DNA of 64,000 nucleotides. It comes from Pseudomonadota bacterium. Its GTDB lineage: Bacteria; Pseudomonadota; Gammaproteobacteria; Burkholderiales; Burkholderiaceae_C. Where the stretch lies: assembly GCA_021819435.1 (NCBI GenBank), contig JAKARB010000003.1, positions 1 to 64,000 of the forward strand, read 5' to 3'. The position numbers and the translations under genes are program-made. Position 1 is the first letter of the stretch. Every line of letters starts with the position of its first letter. Shown here one piece after another: positions 1 through 12,721 of the stretch. The notes under the pieces are model-generated. The model was not told the origin of the DNA and searched no databases. It saw only the letters and a program-made list of their open reading frames with translations.

Positions 1-64
1 GCTCAACGACCAGCTTGACTGCCTCAAGCTTGAACTCTCGGCTGAACAGCCTTCTCGTTGCCAT
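1..64 (-). CDS. IS3/IS911-type transposase OrfA, N-terminal fragment
   Basis: The minus strand from 64 reads MATRRLFSREFKLEAVKLVV, the typical opening of the helix-turn-helix OrfA of IS3-family elements. OrfA binds the element's ends and supplies the first half of the frameshifted OrfAB transposase. Only 21 codons lie inside the window. A GGAGG-like ribosome site lies just upstream of the start (about 67-74, read on the minus strand). Confidence 0.7.
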   Translation of the reverse strand, partial: MATRRLFSREFKLEAVKLVVE

Positions 65-106
65 AAACCACCTCCGGTTTGACTTCACACCTTAACAAGG
101 TGTCCT
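1..106 (-). mobile_element. End of an IS3-family insertion sequence (continues left of window)
   Basis: The first ~106 bases hold the 5' end of a minus-strand IS3-type orfA and its terminal region. An inverted repeat lies at the edge: CCGGTTTGA (74-82) pairs with TCAAACCGG (107-115), and ACACCTT (87-93) pairs with AAGGTGT (97-103). To the right the sequence is a beta-barrel protein that lacks its N-terminus, so the element has inserted into that gene. The exact boundary near 104-115 is uncertain because the other end and any target duplication are outside the window. Confidence 0.6.
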
Positions 107-585
107 TCAAACCGGCAGCAGCCCAATGGGCGAAGATCCCCGCTGACTGCGAAGCAGGTCTTTCTTGCAAAGACGACAGCGTTGGCTACCGCGTGCACGT
201 TGGCTACAACGACACCGCCAAGATCGCTGGAGAGCTGGGTTATCTGAACTTCGGCAAGGCAACCGCCAAAAACAACACAGGGCTGCGGGAAACCTTCAAA
301 GCCAATGCCATCACGCTGGGGTTGGCTTTTCGAACCGATTTTCAACCTGGTCTCAAGGGCGTCTTGCGCGTGGGCGTGGCCAACGTATCGCTCAAGGACA
401 CCACCAACTTCGGCGTCTCAGACAAGGGCAATGGCATGAATCCGCACCTCGGGCTTGGGCTGGAGTACAACATTCAGTCCAACCTGCAGGCAACGGGCGC
501 ATTGGACGTCACCCGCGGTAGCACCGATGGTGGCAACAGCGGTGGGTTGTTCCTGCTGACTGCAGGCCTGCAGTACCAGTTCTGA
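107..585 (+). pseudogene. Outer-membrane beta-barrel protein (OmpA/OmpW-like), 5' end lost to IS insertion
   Basis: About 155 residues of an outer-membrane beta-barrel domain are visible. Alternating amphipathic strands (GYRVHVGYND, IAGELGYLNFG, ITLGLAFRTDF, LGLGLEYNI) end in LQYQF, the C-terminal phenylalanine signature recognised by the BAM machinery. A signal peptide and the first strands are missing, because the reading frame runs straight into the IS end at about 106. Homologues of this type keep a short region before the IPADCEAG-like segment, so the loss is of the N-terminus only. The gene is probably non-functional unless re-expressed from the IS. A terminator follows the stop. Confidence 0.6.
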
Positions 586-604
586 ACCTTTGAACCACTG
601 AATG

Positions 605-638
605 AAAAAGCCCCGATCATTTGATCGGGGCTTTTTTT
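605..638. terminator. Bidirectional intrinsic terminator
   Basis: CCCCGATCA (611-619) pairs with TGATCGGGG (622-630) around a 2-base loop. It is flanked by five A on the left and seven T on the right, so it can stop transcription from either side. It sits between the convergent beta-barrel remnant and groEL. Confidence 0.9.
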
Positions 639-699
639 GGGTGCATGCACGTGGACCGAACGGCCTGCATGCGCAAGCCGTTCGGTCAGCAGCAGGGCA

Positions 700-2361
<1,662 letters not shown>

Positions 2362-2379
2362 TCAGTGTGTGGGGTTGGC

Positions 2380-2670
2380 TTACTTGGCGATGACGGCGAA
2401 GAGGTCTTCTTCGCGCATGACCAGCAGCTCGTCGCCATCGACCTTGACGGTCTGGCCGGAGTACTTGCCGAACAGGACGCGGTCGCCAACTTGCACGTTC
2501 AGGGCCACGAAGTCGCCCTTGTCGTTGCGCTTGCCGGGGCCGACGGCCAGGACTTCACCCTGGTCGGGCTTCTCGGTGGCGGCGTCGGGGATGACGATGC
2601 CGGAGGCGGTCTTGGTTTCGCTTTCCAGGCGCTTGACGATCACGCGATCGTGCAGAGGACGCAGTTTCAT
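2380..2670 (-). CDS. groES: Co-chaperonin GroES (Hsp10)
   Basis: This is a 96-residue heptameric lid of the GroEL chamber. It opens [18 protein letters not shown] and contains the mobile-loop region ([12 protein letters not shown]) that contacts GroEL. It is the first gene of the groESL operon. A ribosome site (AGGAGA-like) precedes the ATG, and the heat-shock operator lies about 140 bases upstream. Confidence 0.98.
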   Translation of the reverse strand: MKLRPLHDRVIVKRLESETKTASGIVIPDAATEKPDQGEVLAVGPGKRNDKGDFVALNVQVGDRVLFGKYSGQTVKVDGDELLVMREEDLFAVIAK

Positions 2671-2810
2671 GGCTTCTCCTGTTTGGAAGTCAACGATTGA
2701 GATGGCAAGAATCTTCGTGTGAGTGATTGCTCACATCGAAGTTGATGGGGGTCTCGTCCAACCCAAAACCTGCTGCTTGAGCAGATTCCCAGGCTGGTTC
2801 GGCAGGCATG

Positions 2811-2837
2811 TTAGCACTCACCGAAGTCGAGTGCTAA
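2811..2837. promoter_or_regulatory. CIRCE operator (HrcA site)
   Basis: The sequence is TTAGCACTC-N9-GAGTGCTAA, a perfect match to the CIRCE inverted repeat bound by the heat-shock repressor HrcA. It lies upstream of the minus-strand groES-groEL operon. Confidence 0.95.
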
Positions 2838-2905
2838 TGATTATAGGGACGGGGCTGGCGGTTTCAAGAGGGGGCAAGCCGTCAACCTCGCTCATGTCCC
2901 CGCTG

Positions 2906-3661
2906 TCATTTCACGGCCGCATTCCCCCCGTCCACGAACAGCGCCGTCCCGGCCACGAAACTCGCCTGCGGGCTGACCAGGAACAGGGCGGCGGCCGCGA
3001 TCTCTTCTGGACGGGCGATGCGCTTCAGTGCATGCAGACCCGCGGCCCAATCCTTTTGGTCCTGGTCGCCGGCCATGGCGGTGTCCACCCCGCCGGGCAG
3101 CAAGGCGTTCGCGCGAATGCCTTGCGCCGCGTGGTCGGCGGTGATGCCCTTGACCAGCCCCATCAGCCCCGCCTTGGCCGCTCCATAGGCTGCCATGCCG
3201 GGCAGGCCCACGCTGGTGCCCACGAAGCTGGAGGTGAAGACGATCGCGCCGCCGCCACGCGCCAGCATCGCCGGGATCTGCCGGCGCGCACCCAGGTAGG
3301 CCGAGCTCAGGTTGGTGTCGAGCACTTGCCACCACACCTGCGGCTCGATTTCGCTCAAGGGCCCGATCGGCCCCACCACCCCGGCGTTGTTGATGGCGAT
3401 GTCGAGCCCGCCAAACCCTTGCATGGCGGCCTCGACCAGCCTGGCGTGCGTGTCGTCCAGCACGACATCGCCCGCCACGGCCACGGCCTCGCCACCCGAG
3501 CGCCGCAGCTCATCCACCGCCTCGTTCAGCGCCGCCTCGTCGCGGGCGTTCATCACCACCGCGGCCCCGTGTCCGGACAGCATCTGGGCGGTCGCCAGCC
3601 CGATCCCCCGGGATGCCCCCGTCACGATCGCCACCTTGCCTTCGAGTACCTTCTTGTCCAT
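2906..3661 (-). CDS. Short-chain dehydrogenase/reductase (SDR family)
   Basis: This 251-residue classical SDR has a Rossmann fold with the nucleotide motif TGASRGIG at residues 14-21, NNAG near 90, a catalytic serine in FTSSF and the YxxxK pair in YGAAKAG near 157. The C-terminus ends with the usual FVAGTALFVDGG segment. The substrate cannot be told from sequence. The start at 3661 (MDKKVLEGK) is preferred over an upstream ATG at 3697, because SDRs begin just before the first beta strand. It stands alone on the minus strand, with no evident partner. Confidence 0.85.
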   Translation of the reverse strand: MDKKVLEGKVAIVTGASRGIGLATAQMLSGHGAAVVMNARDEAALNEAVDELRRSGGEAVAVAGDVVLDDTHARLVEAAMQGFGGLDIAINNAGVVGPIGPLSEIEPQVWWQVLDTNLSSAYLGARRQIPAMLARGGGAIVFTSSFVGTSVGLPGMAAYGAAKAGLMGLVKGITADHAAQGIRANALLPGGVDTAMAGDQDQKDWAAGLHALKRIARPEEIAAAALFLVSPQASFVAGTALFVDGGNAAVK

Positions 3662-3883
3662 TTGCGCTCCTTCGTCGATGTGCACAGGAGGTGGCAATCT
3701 AGACAGGCGATGGCATCAGGGCACTCAGTTTCTTGCCTCGTGCAAGATCGACCACATGAGCCAGGGGCAGGGCAAGAAACGGATCGCCGAATCGAGGCGG
3801 CTGATTTAAAAGTTCCAAAACGAGCAACACAAGACAGCCATGCGTCTCGCCAGCCGACACGCTTTGAAATGCCTTGACCGCGC

Positions 3884-4795
3884 ATGAAGACCCAGATGCA
3901 CCAGCCCCCTCGCCCCTCGCGCATGCCCACGTCCTCTTCTTCAGACCCTGGCCCGGCATCTCGCAGCGCGCTGGCCATCGCCGAGGCCTGCCGGCTGATC
4001 GAAGCGTCAGAACAGCCCCCTTCCCTGCCCGAGCTGGCAGCAGCCGTCGGCCTGAGCCCCTCGCACTTCCATCGCCAGTTCAAGGCCATCACCGGCCTCA
4101 CGCCGAAGGCCTACGCCATGGGCCACCGGGCGCAAGCCTTGCGCGAGTCTCTGGCCGAGCCCGGCAACACGATCACCCAGGCGATCTACGACGCGGGCTA
4201 CAACTCGAACAGCCGCTTCTATGAGAAGTCCGCCGAAACCCTGGGGATGACGGCCAGCGCCTACCGAAAAGGGGGCTCGGGCGAGGCCATCGACTTCGCC
4301 GTCGGGGTGTGCAGCCTGGGCGCCATCCTCGTGGCCAGCAGCGCCAAGGGCGTGTGCGCCGTCATGCTGGGCGATGACCCCGATGCCCTCGCCCGCGAGC
4401 TCCAAGACCGCTTCCCGCAGGCCAGGCTGTGCGGCGATGACCCGGACTTCGCGCACCGCGTGGCGCTGGTCGTGGGGTTCATCGAGGCGCCCCGCATTGG
4501 GCTAGCGCTGCCCCTGGACATCCGTGGCACTGCCTTCCAGCAGCGGGTCTGGCAAGCGCTGCGCGAGATTCCGCCCGGTCAGACCGCCACCTATGCCGAC
4601 ATCGCCCAGCGCATCGGCTCGCCCAAGGCGGTGCGCGCCGTGGCCAGGGCTTGTGCCACCAACCACATTGCGGTGGCCATCCCGTGCCACCGCGTGGTGC
4701 GCACGGATGGGTCGATCTCGGGCTACCGCTGGGGGGTGGAGCGCAAGCAGGCCTTGCTACAACGAGAGGAGGCGCCCAACGCTGAACTCAGATGA
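3884..4795 (+). CDS. Ada-like protein: AraC-type DNA-binding domain fused to O6-methylguanine-DNA methyltransferase, no N-terminal zinc domain
   Basis: The 303-residue protein has an AraC helix-turn-helix region at about residues 35-125 and a methylguanine methyltransferase domain at about 140-295. The acceptor motif IPCHRVVR places the active cysteine at residue 268. The protein transfers alkyl groups from O6-alkylguanine to itself and probably regulates transcription. An in-frame stop three codons upstream of the ATG shows that the Ada N-terminal zinc domain, which carries the phosphotriester-accepting cysteine in E. coli Ada, is absent. The switch that turns Ada into an activator is therefore missing or different here. 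Confidence 0.85.
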   Translation: MKTQMHQPPRPSRMPTSSSSDPGPASRSALAIAEACRLIEASEQPPSLPELAAAVGLSPSHFHRQFKAITGLTPKAYAMGHRAQALRESLAEPGNTITQAIYDAGYNSNSRFYEKSAETLGMTASAYRKGGSGEAIDFAVGVCSLGAILVASSAKGVCAVMLGDDPDALARELQDRFPQARLCGDDPDFAHRVALVVGFIEAPRIGLALPLDIRGTAFQQRVWQALREIPPGQTATYADIAQRIGSPKAVRAVARACATNHIAVAIPCHRVVRTDGSISGYRWGVERKQALLQREEAPNAELR

Positions 4796-4854
4796 ATTCC
4801 CCCAATCGTTGTCATCAAGAAAGATTGATTGCTCGCGATCATGTCGCTGCCTAG

Positions 4855-7110
<2,256 letters not shown>

Positions 7111-7324
7111 GGCTTGGCATTGGCGAGAGGGCGGACCTTTCGGTGACACCACGCCTCCACGGCGCCCCCCCCGGAGCACGGGAGAGGCGTCGTGCGTCCT
7201 GATACACGGGTTTGGATTTTTGGTGCAGTATCAGCGGCCGCCTCGGGGCTTGGCTTTGAGGCGGCTTATGACCCTCGCCCGTTTATCCACTTGCCCAGGC
7301 ATGTGTTCCGCCCGCGTTCTACCC

Positions 7325-8491
7325 ATGTCCCAGCCCCAGACGCCCAACATTTTCAGCCGCCCCCTGACGCCGCCGCCCGTCAACCTGGAGCTGGAGCAAA
7401 AGCTCATCCTCACCCTGTTCCAGCAAGGCAAGCTGCCCGAGGCTGAACGTGCCTCGCGGTCGCTGTCGGAGCGCGCGCCCAAGCATGGCTTCGCCTGGAA
7501 GGCGCTGGGCCTGATCCTCAGCCGGCAAGGCCGCAAGGAAGAGGCCTTGCAGCCGATGCAGCAAGCCTGCAAGCTCATGCCTCGCGACGCCGAGGCTTTC
7601 AACAACCTCGGTTCGCTGTTCGAGGAGTTTCAGCGCCTGGACCTCGCCCAGTCCTGCTATGAACACGCCGTCCAGGTCGACCCCGCCTTCCAGGCGGCGC
7701 TGGACAACATGATCCGCCTGGTCGAGCGCCAGGATCGTCCGCAGGAGCTGCTGCCGCTGCTCAAACACAAGCTCAAGGCCGTGCCCGGCGACGACTACAT
7801 CCGCCACCAGGTGGACATGCTGGAGCGCAACCAGACCGATGCAGCACCCAGCGCATACGTGGTGCGGCTGTTCGACCACTACGCCGACCAGTTCGACCAT
7901 CACCTCCAGCATGAGCTGGGTTACCGCGCGCCCTTCGACATCGTGCGACTGCTTGAGCAGCACGCACCCGAGCAGCATGCGTGGCGGGTGGTGGACCTGG
8001 GCTGCGGCACCGGCCTGGTGGCCGAAGCCCTAGCCGGGCGCGCCCAATCGCTGGTCGGTGTCGACCTGTCAGAGAAGATGCTGGGCCAGGCCCGTGCGCG
8101 GGGCGACTACACCCAACTGGCTTGCGCCGATGTGCTGGCGCACCTGCAGCAAGCCGATGGCGCCAGCGCCGACACCGTCATCGCCACCGATGTGTTCATC
8201 TACGTGGGCAAGATCGACGAGGTGGTGACTCAGGTCCATCGCGTGCTGAGCCCGGGCGGCCTGTTCGCTTTCACGGTGGAAGACATGGCCGCGGCGTCGG
8301 AAGCGCCCACGGAAGCGGACTTGGCGCGCGGCCACCGGCTGGAGCGTTCAGGCCGTTATTCGCACGCCGATGCTCACCTGCGCAAGCTGGCCGAGCGCCA
8401 TGGTTTCAGTGTGCTGGCGCACGAGGCAACGGTCATCCGCCGCGACAAGAACCAGCCCGTGCATGGGCAACTGGTGCTCTGGCAGCGCTGA
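7325..8491 (+). CDS. TPR-repeat SAM-dependent methyltransferase
   Basis: The 388-residue protein has N-terminal tetratricopeptide helices (about residues 20-130, including KHGFAWKALGLILSRQGRKE) followed by a class I methyltransferase domain. The SAM-binding motif VVDLGCGTGLVAEAL lies near residue 222, and an acidic VGVDLSEKML strand follows. The methyl acceptor is unknown; the TPR part probably binds a protein partner. An alternative GTG start at 7220 would add 35 poorly conserved-looking residues. It is convergent with the hydrolase gene downstream. Confidence 0.8.
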   Translation: MSQPQTPNIFSRPLTPPPVNLELEQKLILTLFQQGKLPEAERASRSLSERAPKHGFAWKALGLILSRQGRKEEALQPMQQACKLMPRDAEAFNNLGSLFEEFQRLDLAQSCYEHAVQVDPAFQAALDNMIRLVERQDRPQELLPLLKHKLKAVPGDDYIRHQVDMLERNQTDAAPSAYVVRLFDHYADQFDHHLQHELGYRAPFDIVRLLEQHAPEQHAWRVVDLGCGTGLVAEALAGRAQSLVGVDLSEKMLGQARARGDYTQLACADVLAHLQQADGASADTVIATDVFIYVGKIDEVVTQVHRVLSPGGLFAFTVEDMAAASEAPTEADLARGHRLERSGRYSHADAHLRKLAERHGFSVLAHEATVIRRDKNQPVHGQLVLWQR

Positions 8492-8531
8492 CGGCTTTCG
8501 CGGCGTTCATGGCCAGGGTCTGGCCCCAAGG

Positions 8532-9866
8532 TCATCGCGCGGCCGCGGCTTCCCAGAACGTCAGGATCTCGACCAGCGCGGGGCGCCTGAGGCGATCGAC
8601 CTCCAACAGCATGCCGTGGCGGGATTCGGGCAGGCGCCAGCCGGTGCAGCGCCCCGGCGAGTCCTGAGGTTTGCCTGCGTTGACGTGCTCGCAGAATTCT
8701 TGCTGGGCGTCGGGCTCGACCACGGTGTCTTCGCCGCCTTGCAACACCAGCACTGGCACGGTGATGCGGGCTGCGTCCGGCCCTCGGGCTTGCGCCGCAC
8801 CCCCACAGGCCTCGTCCACCCAGCCGAGCGTGGCGCCCGCCACCTTGGCGTCGTCATGACCGCAGTGCTCGCCTTCGCAGCGTGAGGCGCGGTTGAGCCA
8901 GCGCATGTCGTGGCGCACCACGCTGTGGGTCTGGGGGTGGGTGGAGCGGTCGAGCATCTCGCGGTAGCGGCGCCATTCCTGCTCGAAGTTGCCGCCCTGC
9001 CCGCGCATGCTGGACAGCCCGGGCAATTCGAAGATAAACGGCATCGAACCGGCGTGGCACCAGCGGCGCAAGGCGCGGTCGCCCCATTGCGCAGAGCTGG
9101 CGGGCGCGACCGTGGGCTCCATCATCGGCGTGACCAGGGCAGCAGCCTTGAAAGGAGTCTCGGCGCCCTGCCGGGCCAGCAGCAAGGCCGAAACGGTGCC
9201 GCCCATCGAATGCGCGAGCAGCACCAGCGGTCGTTCGGACCGAGCCGGGTCTTGGCGTGATTGCCGCACGTGCTCGACGAATCGGTCCAGGTCGCTCACC
9301 AGCCGCTCGAAGCGATCGAGGTGGCCTTTGTCGCGCCCGTTGTCGCCTTCGATGAGGCGGGTGGAAAAGCCCTGGTTGCGGTGGTCGATGATGTAGACGG
9401 ACCAGCCGTTGCGCAAGAGGTCGTGGATCACCTCCTGGTAAATGACCTGGCCTTCGGTGAAGCCCGGCACGATGACGGCGGCGCCCTTTTCGGTTTCTGG
9501 CGGCAGCACGTAGGCCCGGTGATGGATGCGCACGGGGCGGTCGAACCAGCCGGTGGGCGCGCCCTCGAAGTGCCCCACTTCGCGTTGGGCCAGTTCGGCG
9601 TTGGCCGATTCGATGGCGGCCCAGCCTTGGCCGGCGAACCGGGCTTCATCGCTGATGGGGAACCGCGACAGGGCCGAGGCCAACACCTGCAGGTCCGGGA
9701 ACGGCTCCTGCGCCAGCGCCGCATGCGGGGCCAGGGTCATCGTGCCGGCGATGACGCCGATGAAGGCACCTGTCAGGGCACCCGATGAAGCCCGTGCAAA
9801 AACGTCCACCAAAGCATCCACAAAAGCACCCGAGAGTGGCTCCGAGAGCGCCCTCACGAAGCCCAT
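8532..9866 (-). CDS. Exported alpha/beta hydrolase (lysophospholipase/monoacylglycerol lipase-like)
   Basis: This protein of about 444 residues has a long N-terminal hydrophobic signal (GALTGAFIGVIAGTMTLAP, with a likely cut after AALA) and a serine-hydrolase domain. The nucleophile lies in LLAHSMGGTV, the acid in LQGGEDTVVEPD and the histidine in PESRHGMLLEVD, giving a complete triad. The cap-region order resembles PldB-type lysophospholipases. The start at 9866 is chosen because it sits just before the signal peptide. The open frame continues far upstream opposite iscS, but that part is a shadow. Confidence 0.75.
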   Translation of the reverse strand: MGFVRALSEPLSGAFVDALVDVFARASSGALTGAFIGVIAGTMTLAPHAALAQEPFPDLQVLASALSRFPISDEARFAGQGWAAIESANAELAQREVGHFEGAPTGWFDRPVRIHHRAYVLPPETEKGAAVIVPGFTEGQVIYQEVIHDLLRNGWSVYIIDHRNQGFSTRLIEGDNGRDKGHLDRFERLVSDLDRFVEHVRQSRQDPARSERPLVLLAHSMGGTVSALLLARQGAETPFKAAALVTPMMEPTVAPASSAQWGDRALRRWCHAGSMPFIFELPGLSSMRGQGGNFEQEWRRYREMLDRSTHPQTHSVVRHDMRWLNRASRCEGEHCGHDDAKVAGATLGWVDEACGGAAQARGPDAARITVPVLVLQGGEDTVVEPDAQQEFCEHVNAGKPQDSPGRCTGWRLPESRHGMLLEVDRLRRPALVEILTFWEAAAAR

Positions 9867-10105
9867 CCGACAAAACCTGTTGCTCACCGATTCTCCTGCC
9901 GCCGATCCATCTTCTGATCCTTCAAGTGGCGGGCACCTTGCCGCCTGCTCGACCCGCGAGCCTACAACGCCCCAACAAACCCGACAAACACAACATAGCG
10001 GCGACACATCGGACTCGACGAAACCGGCTTGCACAAGGGCATGCGAGCCCGGTTTCACGGGGAGCGCCCAGGCAAGACGAGGTCTGCATGCTTGTCTGGG
10101 CGAGG

Positions 10106-10120
10106 TGGCATCGGGTTTGC
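10106..10120 (+). promoter_or_regulatory. Sigma-54 promoter of the isc operon
   Basis: TGGCAT-N5-TTGC matches the -24/-12 consensus recognised by RpoN. It is 53 bases before the iscS ATG. A half-site CCGACAAA (9981-9988), like the right arm of the full NifA sites elsewhere in the window, lies about 120 bases upstream. The remainder of the ~300-base gap to the hydrolase start shows no gene. Confidence 0.8.
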
Positions 10121-10172
10121 AATGAGGTGAAGGCCCACCGGCCTTTGTCGTCCACCTCAGGAAGGCTTGTCC

Positions 10173-11402
10173 ATGAACTTCCCGCCGCCCCCGCACCCAC
10201 ATCCGGTCTACCTGGACTACGCCGCCACCACGCCCGTGGACCCACGCGTGGCAAACAAGATGATGCCTTACCTGACGGAGCGCTTCGGCAACCCCGCGAG
10301 CCGCTCTCACGCGTATGGCTGGGCCGCCGAAGAAGCGGTGGAGATCGCCCGCGAGCAGGTGGCCTACCTGATCGGCGCCGACCCGCGCGAGATCGTGTGG
10401 ACATCGGGCGCGACCGAGAGCAACAACCTGGCCATCAAAGGCGCGGCGACCTTCTACCAGCAAAAAGGCCGTCACCTGGTGACCCTGGCCACCGAGCACA
10501 AGGCCGTGCTCGACACCATGCGCGAGATGGAGCGCCTGGGTTGGGAAGTCACGGTGCTGCCGGTGGAGTCGGATGGGCTGGTCGACATCGACCGCTTCGC
10601 CGAGGCGCTGCGGCCCGACACGGTGCTGGCATCGGTGATGTTCGTCAACAACGAGACCGGCGTGATCCAGGACATCGCCAGGCTGGGCGCGCTGTGCCGC
10701 GACAAGGGCGTGTTGCTTCACGTTGACGCGGCCCAGGCCACCGGCAAGGTCGCCATCGACCTTGATCGCCTGCCCATTGACCTGATGTCGATGTCTGCCC
10801 ACAAGACCTATGGGCCCAAGGGCATCGGGGCCCTGTACGTGCGCCGCAAGCCGCGCGTGCGCATCGAAGCGCAGATGCATGGCGGCGGACATGAACGCGG
10901 CATGCGCTCGGGCACGCTGCCCACACACCAGATCGTGGGCATGGGCGAGGCCTTCTACATCGCCGCGCGTGAGATGAACACCGAGATCGAGCGATTGATC
11001 AGCCTGCGCGAACGCCTGTGGCGCGGCCTGCAAGGCATCGATGCCGTCGCTCTCAATGGACACGTAGATCGCCGCGCGCCGGGCCACCTCAACGTGAGCT
11101 TCAACTACGTCGAAGGCGAATCGCTGCTGATGGGCATGAAGGACATCGCGGTGTCTTCCGGATCGGCCTGCACCTCGGCCAGCCTGGAACCGAGCTACGT
11201 GCTGCGCGCCATGGGCCGCAGCGACGAGCTGGCTCACAGCTCGGTGCGCTTTTCCATCGGCCGCTTCACCACGACCGAAGAGATCGACTTCACCATCGGC
11301 CGCGTGCGCGAGGTGGTGGAGAAGCTGCGCGACATGAGCCCGCTGTGGGACATGGTGCGCGCCGGCATCGACCTCGACACGATCCAGTGGGCGGCGCACT
11401 GA
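10173..11402 (+). CDS. iscS: Cysteine desulfurase IscS-type (nif-associated)
   Basis: This PLP enzyme of 409 residues removes sulfur from cysteine and passes it to the scaffold IscU. The opening [15 protein letters not shown], the PLP lysine in [14 protein letters not shown] and the active-site cysteine loop [10 protein letters not shown] are those of group I desulfurases. The C-terminal tail runs past the catalytic loop as in IscS. An AGGAAGG ribosome site precedes ATG 10173, and the TTG six bases earlier is rejected. It heads a six-gene ISC operon behind a sigma-54 promoter, so it is probably dedicated to nitrogenase conditions. Confidence 0.93.
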   Translation: MNFPPPPHPHPVYLDYAATTPVDPRVANKMMPYLTERFGNPASRSHAYGWAAEEAVEIAREQVAYLIGADPREIVWTSGATESNNLAIKGAATFYQQKGRHLVTLATEHKAVLDTMREMERLGWEVTVLPVESDGLVDIDRFAEALRPDTVLASVMFVNNETGVIQDIARLGALCRDKGVLLHVDAAQATGKVAIDLDRLPIDLMSMSAHKTYGPKGIGALYVRRKPRVRIEAQMHGGGHERGMRSGTLPTHQIVGMGEAFYIAAREMNTEIERLISLRERLWRGLQGIDAVALNGHVDRRAPGHLNVSFNYVEGESLLMGMKDIAVSSGSACTSASLEPSYVLRAMGRSDELAHSSVRFSIGRFTTTEEIDFTIGRVREVVEKLRDMSPLWDMVRAGIDLDTIQWAAH

Positions 11403-11465
11403 GCTGCTGCTGAGCACTCACGCACCGTCCCACCTCCATCGACATCCCACCCCAGGAGCCCCACC

Positions 11466-11921
11466 ATGGCCTACAGCGACAAAGTCATCGACCACTACGA
11501 GAACCCGCGCAACGTGGGTGGCTTCTCCGCCGACGAAGAAGGCGTGGCCACCGGCATGGTGGGCGCACCGGCCTGTGGCGACGTGATGAAGCTGCAAATC
11601 AAGGTCAACCCCGCGACCGGCGTGATCGAGGACGCCCGCTTCAAGACCTATGGCTGCGGCTCGGCGATCGCTTCGAGCTCGCTGGTGACCGAGTGGGTGC
11701 GGGGCAAGACGCTCAACGAGGCGCTGGCCATCAAGAACACCCAGATCGCCGAAGAGCTGGCCCTGCCGCCCGTGAAGATCCACTGCTCGATCCTGGCTGA
11801 AGACGCGATCAAGGCGGCCGTGGCCGACTACCGCTCGCGAATGACTGACCCTGCCGACGCCGCTGCCATCGGCGGTGACAGCCTGACCCTGACCGAGCAG
11901 GCCGCCTGCCAGCCGTCCTGA
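11466..11921 (+). CDS. iscU: Fe-S cluster scaffold IscU
   Basis: This 151-residue scaffold has the three ligand cysteines in [18 protein letters not shown] and [10 protein letters not shown], the core of the IscU/NifU-N family. The HscA-recognition sequence LPPVK lies just before the third cysteine. New [2Fe-2S]/[4Fe-4S] clusters are built on it from IscS sulfur. The C-terminal extension of about 25 residues is longer than in E. coli IscU. There is no NifU-type middle or C-terminal domain. Confidence 0.93.
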   Translation: MAYSDKVIDHYENPRNVGGFSADEEGVATGMVGAPACGDVMKLQIKVNPATGVIEDARFKTYGCGSAIASSSLVTEWVRGKTLNEALAIKNTQIAEELALPPVKIHCSILAEDAIKAAVADYRSRMTDPADAAAIGGDSLTLTEQAACQPS

Positions 11922-11988
11922 GCCCCGGGCACCCATCCACCTCGCCGCCCTCCCGGCCATCCCACCCACCTCGCAGCAAGGAGCCGCC

Positions 11989-12363
11989 ATGGACACCACC
12001 GCACTCGCCCCGATCACACCGGCTCCGCCGCCGGCATCGCCCATCCAGTTCAGCAGCGCCGCAGCCGCCAAGGTGGCCGAGCTCATCGCCGACGAGGGCA
12101 ACCCCAACCTCAAGCTGCGCTTGTACGTGACGGGCGGGGGCTGCTCCGGCTTCTCGTACGGTTTCGCCTTCGACGATCAAATCAACGACGACGACACCCG
12201 CATCGACAAGGACGGCGTGAGCATGGTGGTCGACATGATGAGCATGCAGTACCTGATGGGTGCCGACATCGACTACGAAGACGGCCTGGAAGGCTCGCGC
12301 TTCGTCATCCACAACCCGAACGCGCAGACCACCTGTGGCTGCGGCAGCTCGTTCTCGATGTGA
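11989..12363 (+). CDS. A-type Fe-S carrier, ErpA-like
   Basis: The 124-residue A-type carrier hands Fe-S clusters to apo-proteins. Its three cysteines are in [12 protein letters not shown] and the C-terminal [10 protein letters not shown]. The segment [18 protein letters not shown] resembles ErpA more than IscA. A Pro/Ala-rich N-terminal tail of about 18 residues precedes the fold. It lies between iscU and a second A-type gene in the isc operon. Confidence 0.85.
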   Translation: MDTTALAPITPAPPPASPIQFSSAAAAKVAELIADEGNPNLKLRLYVTGGGCSGFSYGFAFDDQINDDDTRIDKDGVSMVVDMMSMQYLMGADIDYEDGLEGSRFVIHNPNAQTTCGCGSSFSM

Positions 12364-12373
12364 GGAGCGCGAC

Positions 12374-12697
12374 ATGGCCGTCACCCTGACCGAGAAGGCC
12401 GCTCGCCACATCGAGCGTTCGCTCCACAAACGAGGCAAAGGCGTGGGACTGCGGCTGGCCGTCAAGACCAGCGGTTGCTCGGGCCTGGCCTATGCGATCG
12501 AGTTCGCCGACGAGGCCTTGCCCGAGGACCAGGTCTTCGACAGCCACGGTCTGAAGCTGCTGGTGGACCCGCGCAGCCTGCCCTTCCTCGATGGCACCGA
12601 GCTCGACTTCGTGCGCGAGGGGCTCAACGAGGGCTTCAAGTTCCACAACCCGAACGCCAAGGCCAATTGCGGTTGCGGCGAGAGCTTCGCTGTCTGA
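12374..12697 (+). CDS. iscA: A-type Fe-S carrier IscA
   Basis: This 107-residue protein opens [17 protein letters not shown] and has the ligand cysteines in [10 protein letters not shown] and [10 protein letters not shown], the IscA pattern. It starts 10 bases after the erpA-like stop with a GGAG ribosome site. It is the second of two tandem A-type carriers here; a third, of a different type, lies downstream of nifB. It probably delivers clusters to nitrogenase maturation proteins. Confidence 0.9.
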   Translation: MAVTLTEKAARHIERSLHKRGKGVGLRLAVKTSGCSGLAYAIEFADEALPEDQVFDSHGLKLLVDPRSLPFLDGTELDFVREGLNEGFKFHNPNAKANCGCGESFAV

Positions 12698-12721
12698 CAT
12701 CGAACGAGAAGGGGGCACGCC

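Noticed and set aside
9870..10105. A full NifA site before iscS
   Set aside because: I looked for TGT-N10-ACA and found none. Only the right-arm half-site at 9981 is present.
8532..11417. A 961-codon minus-strand open frame over the hydrolase and iscS
   Set aside because: Only the part up to 9866 codes for the hydrolase with its signal peptide. The rest is the complement of iscS, open because of high G+C in its codons.
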